DNA of 64,000 nucleotides from Lentisphaera araneosa HTCC2155 (GCF_000170755.1 NZ_ABCK01000007.1:62001-126000), one strand, 5' to 3'; positions 54,789 through 63,728 are shown, counted from the first letter of the stretch. The notes: generated by a model not told the origin, from the letters alone. Numbers and translations: made by a program.

Positions 54789-55951
54789 AAAAAGTTATTT
54801 TATCGAGTTTATGTTTTGCGGCGAGTTTATGCGCAAATGATACGGGCTTAGCACCGGAAGTTATTGATCTTAACGCCAAAGATGCGAGTATTGAACTTGA
54901 GCGACGTACTCCCTATTTATCGAAAGCCTTTATAAGCCTTGCACCTCAAGACATGAACGATGGCCTCAAAGTAGGAGCTTTAAATAAGACCGGTATTGAT
55001 GAAAGTAAAGTGCTTGGTTTTATCGATAGATTAGCCGAAGAAAACCCCAATAAGACCGATAGCCTACTCATTAGTCACAAAGGAAGTTTAATGACTGAAT
55101 GTTACTTTCGAAGAGGGCGCCAGAACTTACCCCATTACCAGATGTCGATCACCAAGTCGTATACGGCTTTTGCCATTGGTCGTGCCATTCAGTTGGGGTA
55201 TTTGACGATGGAGGATATGCATAAGCCGGTGATAGGTTTTCTCAAAGAGCTCGATAGATCGCGTTTAGCTCCAGGTGCCGAGAAAATAACTTTATATCAG
55301 GCGATGATCATGGGCTCGGGGATTCGTCTCAGTCATGAAAAAATTAATAGGCTACGGAAAAACCCGGAAGCTCTCAAGGGGCAGGGACAAATCCAAGCCT
55401 ACCTGCAGCATAGTGACCCCATTGGCGATGCACCGCGTAAATTTAAATATCAGCCCGCAGATACAGCAATTACTATGCAGGTCTTAGAGTCAGTAGTTCC
55501 CGGCTCCGCTAAAGATTTTATTGCCAAAGAATTATTTGCCCCCATAGGTATCAGTGATTATGCCTGGCAAAAAGACCTTAGTGATTTACCTAAATCGGCA
55601 GCAGGGTCGAGTTTCTGTTCCCGAGATATGATGAAAGTGGGAGAACTCATTCTCAAGGAAGGAAAATGGAATGGTCAGCAACACTTACCGAAAGCGTTTA
55701 TTAATACCGCAACTTCGGCTTTGGTACATAGTTACGCCACCAGTTATTACGGGTACTTTTGTTGGAATCAGACTTATGAAATTGAGGGGAAGAAATACCT
55801 TTGTAAACAACTTCGCGGAGCGGGTGGGCAGTTTATTTTTGTTTTGCCTGAGATAGAATTAGTGATTGTCATGACCTCTCACGCCAAGGGGATGGGAACC
55901 ATGTTGCAGGACCTGGTGCCAAGCCTCGTTCCCTTATTTGAGAATAAATAA
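54785..55951 (+). CDS. Serine hydrolase of the class C beta-lactamase / NylB-like family
   Basis: 388 residues with a signal peptide (VILSSLCFAASLCA). The nucleophile motif is SITK (SxxK) in QMSITKSYTAF; FKYQPADTAI occupies the Y-x-x position where NylB-like members have F-x-Y-x-S; the third motif is HAKG near the C-terminus. Such enzymes are esterases or amidases of extracytoplasmic substrates rather than true beta-lactamases. It overlaps the preceding esterase by 4 bp. An IS4-family element is inserted 80 bp after its stop. Confidence 0.82.
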   Translation: MKKVILSSLCFAASLCANDTGLAPEVIDLNAKDASIELERRTPYLSKAFISLAPQDMNDGLKVGALNKTGIDESKVLGFIDRLAEENPNKTDSLLISHKGSLMTECYFRRGRQNLPHYQMSITKSYTAFAIGRAIQLGYLTMEDMHKPVIGFLKELDRSRLAPGAEKITLYQAMIMGSGIRLSHEKINRLRKNPEALKGQGQIQAYLQHSDPIGDAPRKFKYQPADTAITMQVLESVVPGSAKDFIAKELFAPIGISDYAWQKDLSDLPKSAAGSSFCSRDMMKVGELILKEGKWNGQQHLPKAFINTATSALVHSYATSYYGYFCWNQTYEIEGKKYLCKQLRGAGGQFIFVLPEIELVIVMTSHAKGMGTMLQDLVPSLVPLFENK

Positions 55952-56022
55952 CGGGCATTAGTTTATTAATCCTTGTGAGTTGCCTCATCGCTTAGCATAT
56001 ATTGTGGATTAGTGTGTTTTTT

Positions 56023-57482
56023 ATTTAAATTCACAATCATCCCATAAACTTCTAAATTAGCTCATTTTACTTAATCTTTGAGTGTAATAATTCCTATTTT
56101 CTTAAAAGGGGTTTGACGGTTTTAGGTAAAATGAGCTCAATCAAACACATGCTGTCCCATAGAATGCCTTATCAAAGTTAGGTAAATACGCTTGATCTGG
56201 AACTGCTTTGATCTTTGGTGGATCACTGGCTGTCCCACAAGTTTTCAAAAGAGATGATAAATCGAAATAGCTCCACAAAACACCCCGAATTAGAGTCGTA
56301 ATTCTTGAGAAGGAATGTGGCCATTGAGATCTGAAAGCTAAAAATCTTAGTAAAACATACGTAAGTAGAGCAGTCCAAACTTGCCATTGAATTGCATTTT
56401 TGTTATGCCCTAAAAAATCAGCTAACTTCAAGTTTTGTTTTAGTTGTTTAAAGAAGACTTCAATACCCCATCGAGATTGATAAATAGATGCGATAGAACT
56501 TGGTGCCCACTGTAAATTATTGGTCAGAAACATCAATACTTTCATTTTTCCATCAACCTCAATGTTAGCGGTAACCAAACGGAGGTTTTGGGAGTAATGC
56601 TTTTCTGTATTGATCCCATTCAGTTTAATGATTTGGTCGGAAATAATATTGCCTTTAGTGGGTCTCTCCTCAATTATATCATAAACCATATTGTCTTTAG
56701 AGCGAGTCACCCAGTTGACGCCTCGCGAATCAAGGTGATAGAGGTGCCTAAAATCAACATAAGCCTTATCGAAGACCACTATTTCACCATCCTTAATATT
56801 AGCGCACATTTCTTTCGCTTCAGTTGAATCATGGGTATTAGCTTCTTTTACAATTGCATATGAAGGCAAGAAGGTCTGAAGATTTAATTGCATATGACAT
56901 TTAGCAGCAGCTTTACGTCGACGGTGTTTTGCCCAGTCCAAACAATGAGCGACTAATTGTATTGTCGTAGAATCAACTGCGTATACTGCTCTTTTAAAAC
57001 GTTGAGGAAAGTTTGAGTTTTGTTTATCTAAACCAAAGCTAGGAAGTTGGGATTGAAGTGATTTTAAAACTTCCCAGAATAAGTCCTCTGCCATTGCGGC
57101 ATTTCGTGTTCGATTGGCATTTGAGAAAGTATTTCTTTTTGGTGCTGTCGCACCTCTAATCTGAAATAATGAACTGGAGTGATAATGCAAGCCATCGCAT
57201 ACATCATTTAAACTCAAAGCATGAGAGAGTTGAGTATACAATAAACTTACGACATGGCTCCAGGAACTTAATTTACGTGTCTTTATTCCATGTTTCTTAG
57301 CAAGTTTATTGACTATGTGAGGTGGGATTAATTGGCAGATCTGTTTCAGGGTCGATAGATTACTCTTGTTTGGCTTCATTGTAGGTCCTTTATTTGTGGT
57401 AATCTAAAGTACTCAATGAAGCCAGACTTACTTTCAGTTAGTCCAGTTTATCATTTCTTATGGGATGACTGTGATTTAAATT
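56023..57482. mobile_element. IS4-family element (1442 bp) with 16-bp TIRs and 9-bp TSD
   Basis: The element is 56032-57473. Termini are CACAATCATCCCATAA (56032-56047) and TTATGGGATGACTGTG (57458-57473), inverted with one mismatch. ATTTAAATT flanks both sides (56023-56031, 57474-57482) as a 9-bp target duplication, in the range usual for IS4. The transposase is intact. The right end lies 13 bp from the TTGTCA promoter of the next gene. Confidence 0.93.
56141..57379 (-). CDS. IS4-family transposase
   Basis: 412 residues. A DUF4372-like N-terminal segment (CQLIPPHIVNKLAKKHGIKTRKLSSWSH) precedes a DDE_Tnp_1 domain: Asp in AVDSTTIQL, Asp in VVFDKAYVDF, and the IS4 YREK signature YQSRWGIEVFFKQLKQN. 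Complete, with 94-110 bp to each TIR, so probably functional. Confidence 0.92.
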   Translation of the reverse strand: MKPNKSNLSTLKQICQLIPPHIVNKLAKKHGIKTRKLSSWSHVVSLLYTQLSHALSLNDVCDGLHYHSSSLFQIRGATAPKRNTFSNANRTRNAAMAEDLFWEVLKSLQSQLPSFGLDKQNSNFPQRFKRAVYAVDSTTIQLVAHCLDWAKHRRRKAAAKCHMQLNLQTFLPSYAIVKEANTHDSTEAKEMCANIKDGEIVVFDKAYVDFRHLYHLDSRGVNWVTRSKDNMVYDIIEERPTKGNIISDQIIKLNGINTEKHYSQNLRLVTANIEVDGKMKVLMFLTNNLQWAPSSIASIYQSRWGIEVFFKQLKQNLKLADFLGHNKNAIQWQVWTALLTYVLLRFLAFRSQWPHSFSRITTLIRGVLWSYFDLSSLLKTCGTASDPPKIKAVPDQAYLPNFDKAFYGTACV

Positions 57483-57495
57483 AAAAAATATTTAT

Positions 57496-57529
57496 TTTTT
57501 GTCAAAAATTGTGCAATGATCTGCGTACC
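57496..57529 (+). promoter_or_regulatory. ECF-like promoter of the second pseudopilin gene
   Basis: TTTTTGTCA (57496-57504), 19-nt spacer, CGTACC (57524-57529), 32 nt before the start. The upstream context TTTATTTTTTGTCAAA is identical to that at 54 kb. Confidence 0.6.
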
Positions 57530-57561
57530 ATTATTGTAAGAATAAATCTGGGCTGAAAAAT

Positions 57562-58347
57562 ATGGATAAAAAACATTTTACACTTATTGAACTTCTCGTA
57601 GTTGTCGCAATTATTGCGGTGTTAGCTTCATTATTATTACCGACTTTGAGTAAAGCTAGGAGAACAGCGCGTATAGTAACTTGTGCATCTCAAATTGGTC
57701 AATTCACCAAAGCAACTTTGATGTTTGCGGATGATTATGATAATCAAACCCCACCGGGATATCGTCATAGTGGGACTTGGGCGAACCCTGATTCTAATGT
57801 AGAAAATTCCTTATTAGTGGACAATAACCCCATCGGTTATGTTGAAAATACAGCTCAATATCTTGGTGTGACTTTGGATTATTCAAGTAAGGCCGCTCTT
57901 GAAACAAGTGCCGCAGATGCCAGTACAATGAGACCTTTTATCTGCACTGAGGAAGATAATCCTCAGCCAAGTAAGACTGCGTTTTGGGATTCAGGTCTTG
58001 TCTATAATGCGACAAACTCTTATGGTTGTAATGGTGGACTATTCTCTCGTGAAGGAGCTACATCGGCTATTTTAAATAATATCTCAGCTATAAATGATAC
58101 TAGCAGGACATATGTTTATAATGATGCGAAGGCAATGTGGGCGGGACGTTATATAAGTAATTATGGGAGATCCAACCTACTTGAATTCCTTAACTTGGGA
58201 GCAGGTAATGTGTGGTATGATATGCTGGCTAGTGAACGACATCAAACAAAAGTGCCCATTAGTTTTTTAGATGGTCATGTAAAAGTTTATGATTGGACTC
58301 GAAAGACATCTTGGTCAGAAATTTATGGAACTCAAGGTGTGCAGTAA
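57562..58347 (+). CDS. Pseudopilin-like protein (prepilin cleavage motif, H-X9-DG)
   Basis: 261 residues. N-terminal FTLIELLVVVAIIAVLASLL is the prepilin-type cleavage/anchor helix; the C-terminus has H-X9-DG (RHQTKVPISFLDGHVKVYDW). Same family as the protein at 45 kb but larger. Function unknown; presumed surface or secretion-linked. The upstream flank is separated from the previous unit by the IS4 element, which inserted just before the promoter, so the original neighbour was probably the esterase/beta-lactamase pair. Confidence 0.9.
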   Translation: MDKKHFTLIELLVVVAIIAVLASLLLPTLSKARRTARIVTCASQIGQFTKATLMFADDYDNQTPPGYRHSGTWANPDSNVENSLLVDNNPIGYVENTAQYLGVTLDYSSKAALETSAADASTMRPFICTEEDNPQPSKTAFWDSGLVYNATNSYGCNGGLFSREGATSAILNNISAINDTSRTYVYNDAKAMWAGRYISNYGRSNLLEFLNLGAGNVWYDMLASERHQTKVPISFLDGHVKVYDWTRKTSWSEIYGTQGVQ

Positions 58348-58501
58348 GCGTGATATTTAATAAAACCCAAGCTAAGCAATCATTATGCGATGAAGTCCAG
58401 TAATTTAACCCTCAAATAACACGGCTGGATTTTATCGAATTAAGCTCGTGAACATGAGTTTAGGGGACTCAATTTATTGCGATTTCTTCGAAGCCAAAAC
58501 C

Positions 58502-59164
58502 TTAATCGTTTAATTTGATGTGACGATAGACAGTTTGCGCAATTTGCGTCGCCCCAAGTTTGTTGGGGTGAACCCCGTCTGGAGAGAAGTATTTCTCATT
58601 CGCTAGAGGGCTAAAAGTATCAATCAATTCGCAGTCTTGCTCTTTGGCCAATTGCTTTAATAAAATGCGTGCCATAGATAAGTTACCTTCGTTGCAATCC
58701 CAAGGCCCAAGTAGTTGAGTAAAACTACTCACAGGTAAACAAAGATAAATTTTTGCCTTTGAATTGACTTTCCGATAATCTTTGATGAGTTTGCTATAAT
58801 CAGCCAAGTAGGCGGTCTTATCCCAGTGAAAGGGTTTGGAGTCATTAGCGCCAAGCATAATGACTACAATATCTGCCGAAGCTTTCAGGCTAGCGTCGTA
58901 AACAGGGCGTTTTATATATCTTGTATTCTCTGGTGTACTCCTTATGCAGGTGGCGCCATTTGATCCGTAATTTCGAATATGATAGGATTCACCGAGCAAA
59001 AGCCCCAGTTGCTTGGGATAGCTATTTTCTGAACGGTTTTTAATCGTCATCCCCCAAGTGATACTATCACCAACACAGGCTACGATTGTCTGTATTTTTT
59101 CTGCAGAAATTGTGCTTAAAGTGAAAGAGCACAAGAAAATGAGTATTAACTTGTTCATATACAT
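58502..59164 (-). CDS. Secreted SGNH/GDSL esterase
   Basis: 220 residues with a signal peptide (ILIFLCSFTLSTISA). SGNH blocks: ACVGDSITWG (Ser), NYGSNGATC (Gly), MLGANDS (Asn), DGVHPN (Asp/His). Close in size to rhamnogalacturonan or xylan acetylesterases, so it probably deacetylates a polysaccharide. Starts ATG 59164 or 59158. Downstream of the GH144-like gene by 66 bp and in the same direction, so likely co-expressed. Confidence 0.9.
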   Translation of the reverse strand: MYMNKLILIFLCSFTLSTISAEKIQTIVACVGDSITWGMTIKNRSENSYPKQLGLLLGESYHIRNYGSNGATCIRSTPENTRYIKRPVYDASLKASADIVVIMLGANDSKPFHWDKTAYLADYSKLIKDYRKVNSKAKIYLCLPVSSFTQLLGPWDCNEGNLSMARILLKQLAKEQDCELIDTFSPLANEKYFSPDGVHPNKLGATQIAQTVYRHIKLND

Positions 59165-59230
59165 AGTTTAACTGTCCTTTGATTAAGGGAGGATTAGAGG
59201 CCATTGTGCAGAGGCCGTACTTAATTATGA

Positions 59231-60964
59231 TTACTTAAGGATATTAATGCTCTTAATATTTAAGCTTATTGAATCGCTATTAATTTTACAGTTTTGATAG
59301 TACCAAGGCTTTTTCCAGAACACTAATTCTAATGACTTTATATTGTTTTCGTCGATGTGAATTCCTAAAAGATCGTCTGCCTCAATACGGTAGACGGAGC
59401 GATGTTTTTGGAGCTCTATATGTGTGTATCTAAGTTGATTATAACGATCGAGAATGAGTAAGCGCACCCAATCGGGGCCTTGTTCGCTAGACTTGATCAT
59501 ATCCATTTCTATTTCGAGAGCCTTAAGGTTACTCATATCGGTGGTGGGTATTTTTAGCTTAAAATGATGAGGTTCAGAATCCTCTTTACTTTCAAAGTTG
59601 AGCTGTATAGATTTATCCTTGTTTTTAGATGCGCTAAGGCAAGGACTATTCAAAGGTTTAGCTAAGTCAGGAATAATCTTTGTTGTCTGAGTCGAATGAC
59701 TGATGGGCTTGATGCTTCGATCGACTTGTGCATCGCGCTGAGCCCAAAGCTTTAAGAATTCTTGATTTGGTTTGAGGTAAGGAGCAATTAACTTAAGTCC
59801 CTTCTGAACGAGTGGATCGGCATGATAAATTTTTCTGACGATACCATCCTGTAGATAATTGGAGAGAGCGAGAAAGAGCATGCCTTGATCGAGTGAGAGG
59901 TAGCGATGGTCCCATTGTTTGCTTTTCATGTCGTAGGCATCGCGAAAGCCCCACTGAACGTTTTCGAAACCTTGTGGCCCTTGCATTCCTCCTGTCTTGG
60001 CTAAGCCACGTAGAGCTTGTGTAACGTGTTTTGGATAGTATTCGATCATTAAGGCAAGAGCATGAGGAGTGACAACTTGTTCTGAGAGGTGCCCGCCTTC
60101 GGTATAGCCCTTGCCGGGCATGTAGCAGTTTGACCAGCCCCAAAAGGGGTAGCCTCGTTGCTTCGAGAATTGAATTTGCTGCCAAGCAAAGTTGCCAGAA
60201 GATTCACCCATTTCGGAACTGATTTCGGGTAGAAAAAGGCTATCCATGGCCATCATAAATAAGCCTCCCATGCCGTAGCCACGGAGGATTTTTCCGTAGG
60301 GAGTATAGAGAGGCGTACGGTCCATTTCTGCCCACATTTCTGCTGGTGCAGCGCCAGTGGCAATCATTAAAAAGGCGGCAGAGCGAGTATCTGCGGGTAA
60401 CCATAGATGACCCTCACCTAAAGTGCGATCAGAATCAAAGTCATAACCCCAACTGACGTTTCCAGTTTCTTTGTGATAGAGTTTTTCCCATTCGACTGCC
60501 TGAGTAAAGTGGTCGATCCGCTCGCAAAGTTCGGGCCAAACTTGTTTGACCATAATGAGGCCCACAATTAGCTTGTTGAAATCGGAGATTGCCACATAGC
60601 CCGTAGCCGTTTTTGTTCTGAGTTGGACGTCTAAAATATGAGGGGTGAAACCATGCACGCGTTCAAAACTCTCGAGAGATGAGAGGATTTTTTCAGCTCG
60701 TTGAAAGCCATGCTGATGCGTGGTGAGACCTTTTTCAACGGCGACACAGAGTGAGGCAAGATAGAGACCAATATTTGTGGTATTGGTATGGCCACCCGGA
60801 AATTGTGTGTCCTGAGGGAAACCCGTTGTGGGGTCAATCATTGCGTCGAGGCAATTCCACGTATCGGCATGGACTTGACGTAAAAAATCTCTGTCAGTGC
60901 TGTTTTGTGCTTTGACTTGAAGGATTAAAAAAATACAGCTAAGCAAGAATAAAATATTTTTCAT
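59231..60964 (-). CDS. GH144/glucoamylase-like secreted glycoside hydrolase
   Basis: 577 residues with a signal peptide (ILFLLSCIFLILQVKA). The first ~400 residues form an (alpha/alpha)6-barrel protein of the PF10091 (glycoamylase-like)/GH144 type: TNTTNIGLYLASL, VSWGYDFDSD, ADTRSAAFLMIA, FWGWSNCYMPGKGYTEGG, VVTPHALALMIEYYP, QGPQGFENVQWGFRDAYD and YLSLDQGMLFLAL are typical positions. GH144 enzymes cut beta-1,2-glucans, but the substrate of this branch is uncertain. The C-terminal ~170 residues are beta-rich and may bind carbohydrate. A TGTCA-N19-CGTACC promoter-like element precedes it. Confidence 0.8.
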   Translation of the reverse strand: MKNILFLLSCIFLILQVKAQNSTDRDFLRQVHADTWNCLDAMIDPTTGFPQDTQFPGGHTNTTNIGLYLASLCVAVEKGLTTHQHGFQRAEKILSSLESFERVHGFTPHILDVQLRTKTATGYVAISDFNKLIVGLIMVKQVWPELCERIDHFTQAVEWEKLYHKETGNVSWGYDFDSDRTLGEGHLWLPADTRSAAFLMIATGAAPAEMWAEMDRTPLYTPYGKILRGYGMGGLFMMAMDSLFLPEISSEMGESSGNFAWQQIQFSKQRGYPFWGWSNCYMPGKGYTEGGHLSEQVVTPHALALMIEYYPKHVTQALRGLAKTGGMQGPQGFENVQWGFRDAYDMKSKQWDHRYLSLDQGMLFLALSNYLQDGIVRKIYHADPLVQKGLKLIAPYLKPNQEFLKLWAQRDAQVDRSIKPISHSTQTTKIIPDLAKPLNSPCLSASKNKDKSIQLNFESKEDSEPHHFKLKIPTTDMSNLKALEIEMDMIKSSEQGPDWVRLLILDRYNQLRYTHIELQKHRSVYRIEADDLLGIHIDENNIKSLELVFWKKPWYYQNCKINSDSISLNIKSINILK

Positions 60965-60998
60965 AAAGTACTTATAAATTGTTTTTGAATTACCTTTA

Positions 60999-61028
60999 GG
61001 TACGCTACTGCGGCTTAGTTTTTTGACA
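60999..61028 (-). promoter_or_regulatory. ECF-like promoter of the GH144-like gene
   Basis: On the minus strand TGTCA (complement 61024-61028), 19-nt spacer, CGTACC (60999-61004), 34 nt from the start codon. The bases before TGTCA are AAGC, not TTTT. Confidence 0.55.
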
Positions 61029-61061
61029 GCTTAATGACTGATTTGAGGTTTTTTTATTTAG

Positions 61062-61090
61062 TTGACAAAAGCCTTTACAAGACTTAAGCT
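61062..61090 (+). promoter_or_regulatory. Housekeeping-type promoter of the second sigma gene
   Basis: TTGACA (61062-61067), 17-nt spacer, TAAGCT (61085-61090), 22 nt before the chosen start. The -35 is perfect, the -10 moderate. Confidence 0.5.
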
Positions 61091-61112
61091 TATAGAAATT
61101 AGCAAGGAAAAT

Positions 61113-61715
61113 ATGAGTCAAGAATCACTTCATACACGTCATACATTGCTCCAAAAAATTTGTAATCAACACGATGACAAAGCCTGGGAAGATTTTGTTT
61201 ATTATTACGAGAAATATATCTATTTAATTTGCCGCAGGACTAATTTAGATCATCATGAAGCTCAAGAGCTTGTGCAGCAAGTCATGATCAAGCTATGGAA
61301 GAAACTTCCCGAGTTTAAGGTGAACAAAAACAAACGTTTTCGCAGCTGGTTGTGCACGGTGACGCGCAACACAATTATGGATTATTTTCGAGGAAAACAA
61401 CGCCGTGATACGAGGCTTGAAAAAGCTTATGATAATGATGCCTGGGCTTATTATCGTGAAGATAGTTTACCTGAATTCGAGGCACTTACGGAAAGGGAAT
61501 GGGAGAATTATTTGGTCAATATGGCTTTGCAGAACTTAAAGGGCAAAGTATCGGAAAAAATGTATAATGTTTTTTTAGAGCTCCAAAAGGGAAAACTGCA
61601 CAAACAAATTAGTGAAGAAATGGAGATGCAGCTCAACTCAGTCTACGTTTACCAAAAGCGCATGACGGCCAAACTTAAAGAAGAAGTGAAACGCTTGAGT
61701 CAAGAGTTAAGTTAA
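61113..61715 (+). CDS. ECF-type RNA polymerase sigma factor
   Basis: 200 residues from the ATG at 61113 (AAGGA 4 nt upstream), chosen over an in-frame TTG at 61062 that coincides with a -35 TTGACA; the resulting size equals the paralogue at 40.4 kb (199). Region 2: FVYYYEKYIYLICRRTNLDHHEAQELVQQVMIKLW and FRSWLCTVTRNTIMDYFRG; region 4: VFLELQKGKLHKQISEEMEMQLNSVYVYQKRM. No anti-sigma gene is adjacent. It converges on the second transmembrane kinase, repeating the arrangement at 38-41 kb. Confidence 0.93.
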   Translation: MSQESLHTRHTLLQKICNQHDDKAWEDFVYYYEKYIYLICRRTNLDHHEAQELVQQVMIKLWKKLPEFKVNKNKRFRSWLCTVTRNTIMDYFRGKQRRDTRLEKAYDNDAWAYYREDSLPEFEALTEREWENYLVNMALQNLKGKVSEKMYNVFLELQKGKLHKQISEEMEMQLNSVYVYQKRMTAKLKEEVKRLSQELS

Positions 61716-61754
61716 TGGCGACTTTAGCAAAAGTGATTAAAACTCTTACCGACT

Positions 61755-63728
61755 TTATTTGAATTCAATGGTTAAATGAGGGAATCCGGAAAAATTTAGA
61801 TAGTTGTAAGCCCCTTTCGTAAGAGTGACTTTTTTCAATTTGGGCAGGTACAAGATTTCGTGAAACAAATCAATATTGGTGTTTTCTAAATTGAGTTCTC
61901 GGGCTCGTATATATTTAAATTCACTCGAATGCAGGATGTCAGTTCCTTTTAAGTTGAGCTGTTCAATTTCGAGGCCGTTTAAAGCGATGAGGTAGCGTGC
62001 TTTATTGGTTTTTGAGAGGTCGATATTGAGTTTTTTATCGTCATACTGAATAGAGATTTTACTGGCATCAATCAGTCTATTGGAGCGCTTGATAAGCGTT
62101 TTTAAAATAGTTTTTTTTATTTCATTTGAGTCTGAATTTTGAATGAAATAGAGACAGGCCATTTGCTCAAGCTGGATATAATTGAGATCCTCGATGAGCT
62201 TAAAAAGATTTTTTTCATCAAGAGATTGAATGCCTTTAAATTTTTCTAAAGTTTTGAGGAAATGACTAGTGTAAACTTCCAGCCTTTCAGCTTTTATGTA
62301 GTCATAGGCTTGAGCGTATTTTTGACTGATGAAATGAAGCTCAGCAATTAAGACTTTAGCGGGGGTATAATTCCGATCTCTTTTGAGGGTGAGTTGACTT
62401 TGTTCATAGGCTTTTTTAAAGGCCCCGAGTCGCATCGAATTGAGCGATTTTTCGTAAAGTGCTGGGGCAGCTTCAACACTCACTGCAGAGACGACTTTTT
62501 GCTCTTGTTTATAGAGCTCGAGTGCTTGAACGGCTTTGGCTTCATTTTGAATAGCCAGCAAAGCATTTGATTCAGCAAGTCCTTTTTGTTTAAGGGCATG
62601 GCGTTCACTCACTTTGATTTGGTAGACAAATAAGCACGAAGCGATAATGAAAATCATACAGGCTAGGCTTAAAATTTTATGGCGCTTGATCAGTAGATGA
62701 GCAAGTTGTACAAAGCTGGCGTCTTCTGCATCAGTGGCAAAGCCCTCACGCCATTTAATAATATCTGTACGCAGATCAGCGACCTTGTTATAGCGTTGGC
62801 CTTTTTCTTTACTCAGCGCTTTCATTGCAACAGCCGCCAAACTTGCAGGAATCTTGAATTGGGAATTGCGAACTTCGCCAAGGTCGCGTATCTGACCATT
62901 AAGGGTGAGTTGCAAACATTCATTTACATCATCGTGAGAGCAAGGTGGGCCAAAGGAAAGTAAAAAATAGAGGATGCCACCTAAGGCGTAAATATCGCTC
63001 TGATAGTCTTTATTACCAAACGCAGAATCAATTTGTTCGGGAGCTAAGTAACCAGGTGAGCCTTTAATGAAACCGTCTAAGGTAATATCGTTAATTATAT
63101 TGGGATCCAGTAACAAATCGTCCTGTGTTTCATCTTCGTCATCATCTTCAGTTACAATTTTGGCGATGCCCCAATCACAGACCAAAACTTCACCATATTT
63201 TCCCATGCGGATATTGGCAGGTTTGAGGTCAAGATGGATGATGTTTTTGGAATGAGCGTACTCAATAGCATCACAGATCTTAAGAAAAATATCGATGGCT
63301 TGCTGCAGTGAAAAATCACCGGGGCAATTTTTAATCATTTGTTCGAGGTTTTCGCCTTCCACAAGTTTCATGGTGAAGTAAGCCTGACCATCATCATTAA
63401 TACCAGCATCATATACGGGAATAATATTGGGGTGTTCTAATGAAGCGGTGAGAAAGACTTCACTAAAAAAGCGTTCTGAGCGTTCGGCTTCATCCTGATC
63501 AATGAGTTCAGCTAGAGCAATTTCACGCGAAGTCATGGCATCGTGAACTTTAATAATTTTTTTTGATCCGCCACGATCAATACTTTCTTGTTGGCTATAG
63601 CGTTCGGTACAATTTTGGATGCCATCTAAAATCGGATGTACTTGGTCGACACTTAACTTCTTATCGAGTAAGCCATCGACTTCGAGAAAGTCTTGATAAA
63701 ATTCTTCGTTACTAATCTTTTTTGGCAT
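61755..63728 (-). CDS. Transmembrane Ser/Thr kinase with WNK-like relocated lysine
   Basis: 657 residues. Kinase domain ~45-335: glycine loop IDRGGSKKII with K56 at the third-Gly place; beta-3 IALAEL has Ala73 instead of Lys; alpha-C Glu90; HLDLKPAN (Asp167, Asn172); DWG (Asp185); SPGYLAPEQ. The activation segment carries an unusual acidic run (EDDDEDETQDD). A GFATDAEDA motif, TM helix (~354-374, LACMIFIIASCLFVYQI), coiled coil, TPR-like helices and C-terminal leucine-rich-repeat-like segment (ALNGLEIEQLNLKGTDI, ARELNLENTNI) follow. Same architecture and residue numbering as the kinase at 38.5 kb. A GAAC-N16-CGTC pair (classical ECF pattern) lies upstream. Confidence 0.9.
   Translation of the reverse strand: MPKKISNEEFYQDFLEVDGLLDKKLSVDQVHPILDGIQNCTERYSQQESIDRGGSKKIIKVHDAMTSREIALAELIDQDEAERSERFFSEVFLTASLEHPNIIPVYDAGINDDGQAYFTMKLVEGENLEQMIKNCPGDFSLQQAIDIFLKICDAIEYAHSKNIIHLDLKPANIRMGKYGEVLVCDWGIAKIVTEDDDEDETQDDLLLDPNIINDITLDGFIKGSPGYLAPEQIDSAFGNKDYQSDIYALGGILYFLLSFGPPCSHDDVNECLQLTLNGQIRDLGEVRNSQFKIPASLAAVAMKALSKEKGQRYNKVADLRTDIIKWREGFATDAEDASFVQLAHLLIKRHKILSLACMIFIIASCLFVYQIKVSERHALKQKGLAESNALLAIQNEAKAVQALELYKQEQKVVSAVSVEAAPALYEKSLNSMRLGAFKKAYEQSQLTLKRDRNYTPAKVLIAELHFISQKYAQAYDYIKAERLEVYTSHFLKTLEKFKGIQSLDEKNLFKLIEDLNYIQLEQMACLYFIQNSDSNEIKKTILKTLIKRSNRLIDASKISIQYDDKKLNIDLSKTNKARYLIALNGLEIEQLNLKGTDILHSSEFKYIRARELNLENTNIDLFHEILYLPKLKKVTLTKGAYNYLNFSGFPHLTIEFK

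Noticed and set aside
54785-55951. True beta-lactamase (antibiotic resistance)
   Set aside because: Only SxxK is standard; the Tyr motif differs from YxN and resembles NylB/esterase members, in a polysaccharide-degradation context.
61062-61112. TTG start 17 codons upstream for the second sigma factor
   Set aside because: The TTG is part of a perfect TTGACA -35, and the ATG at 61113 has a ribosome site and gives the same length as the paralogue.
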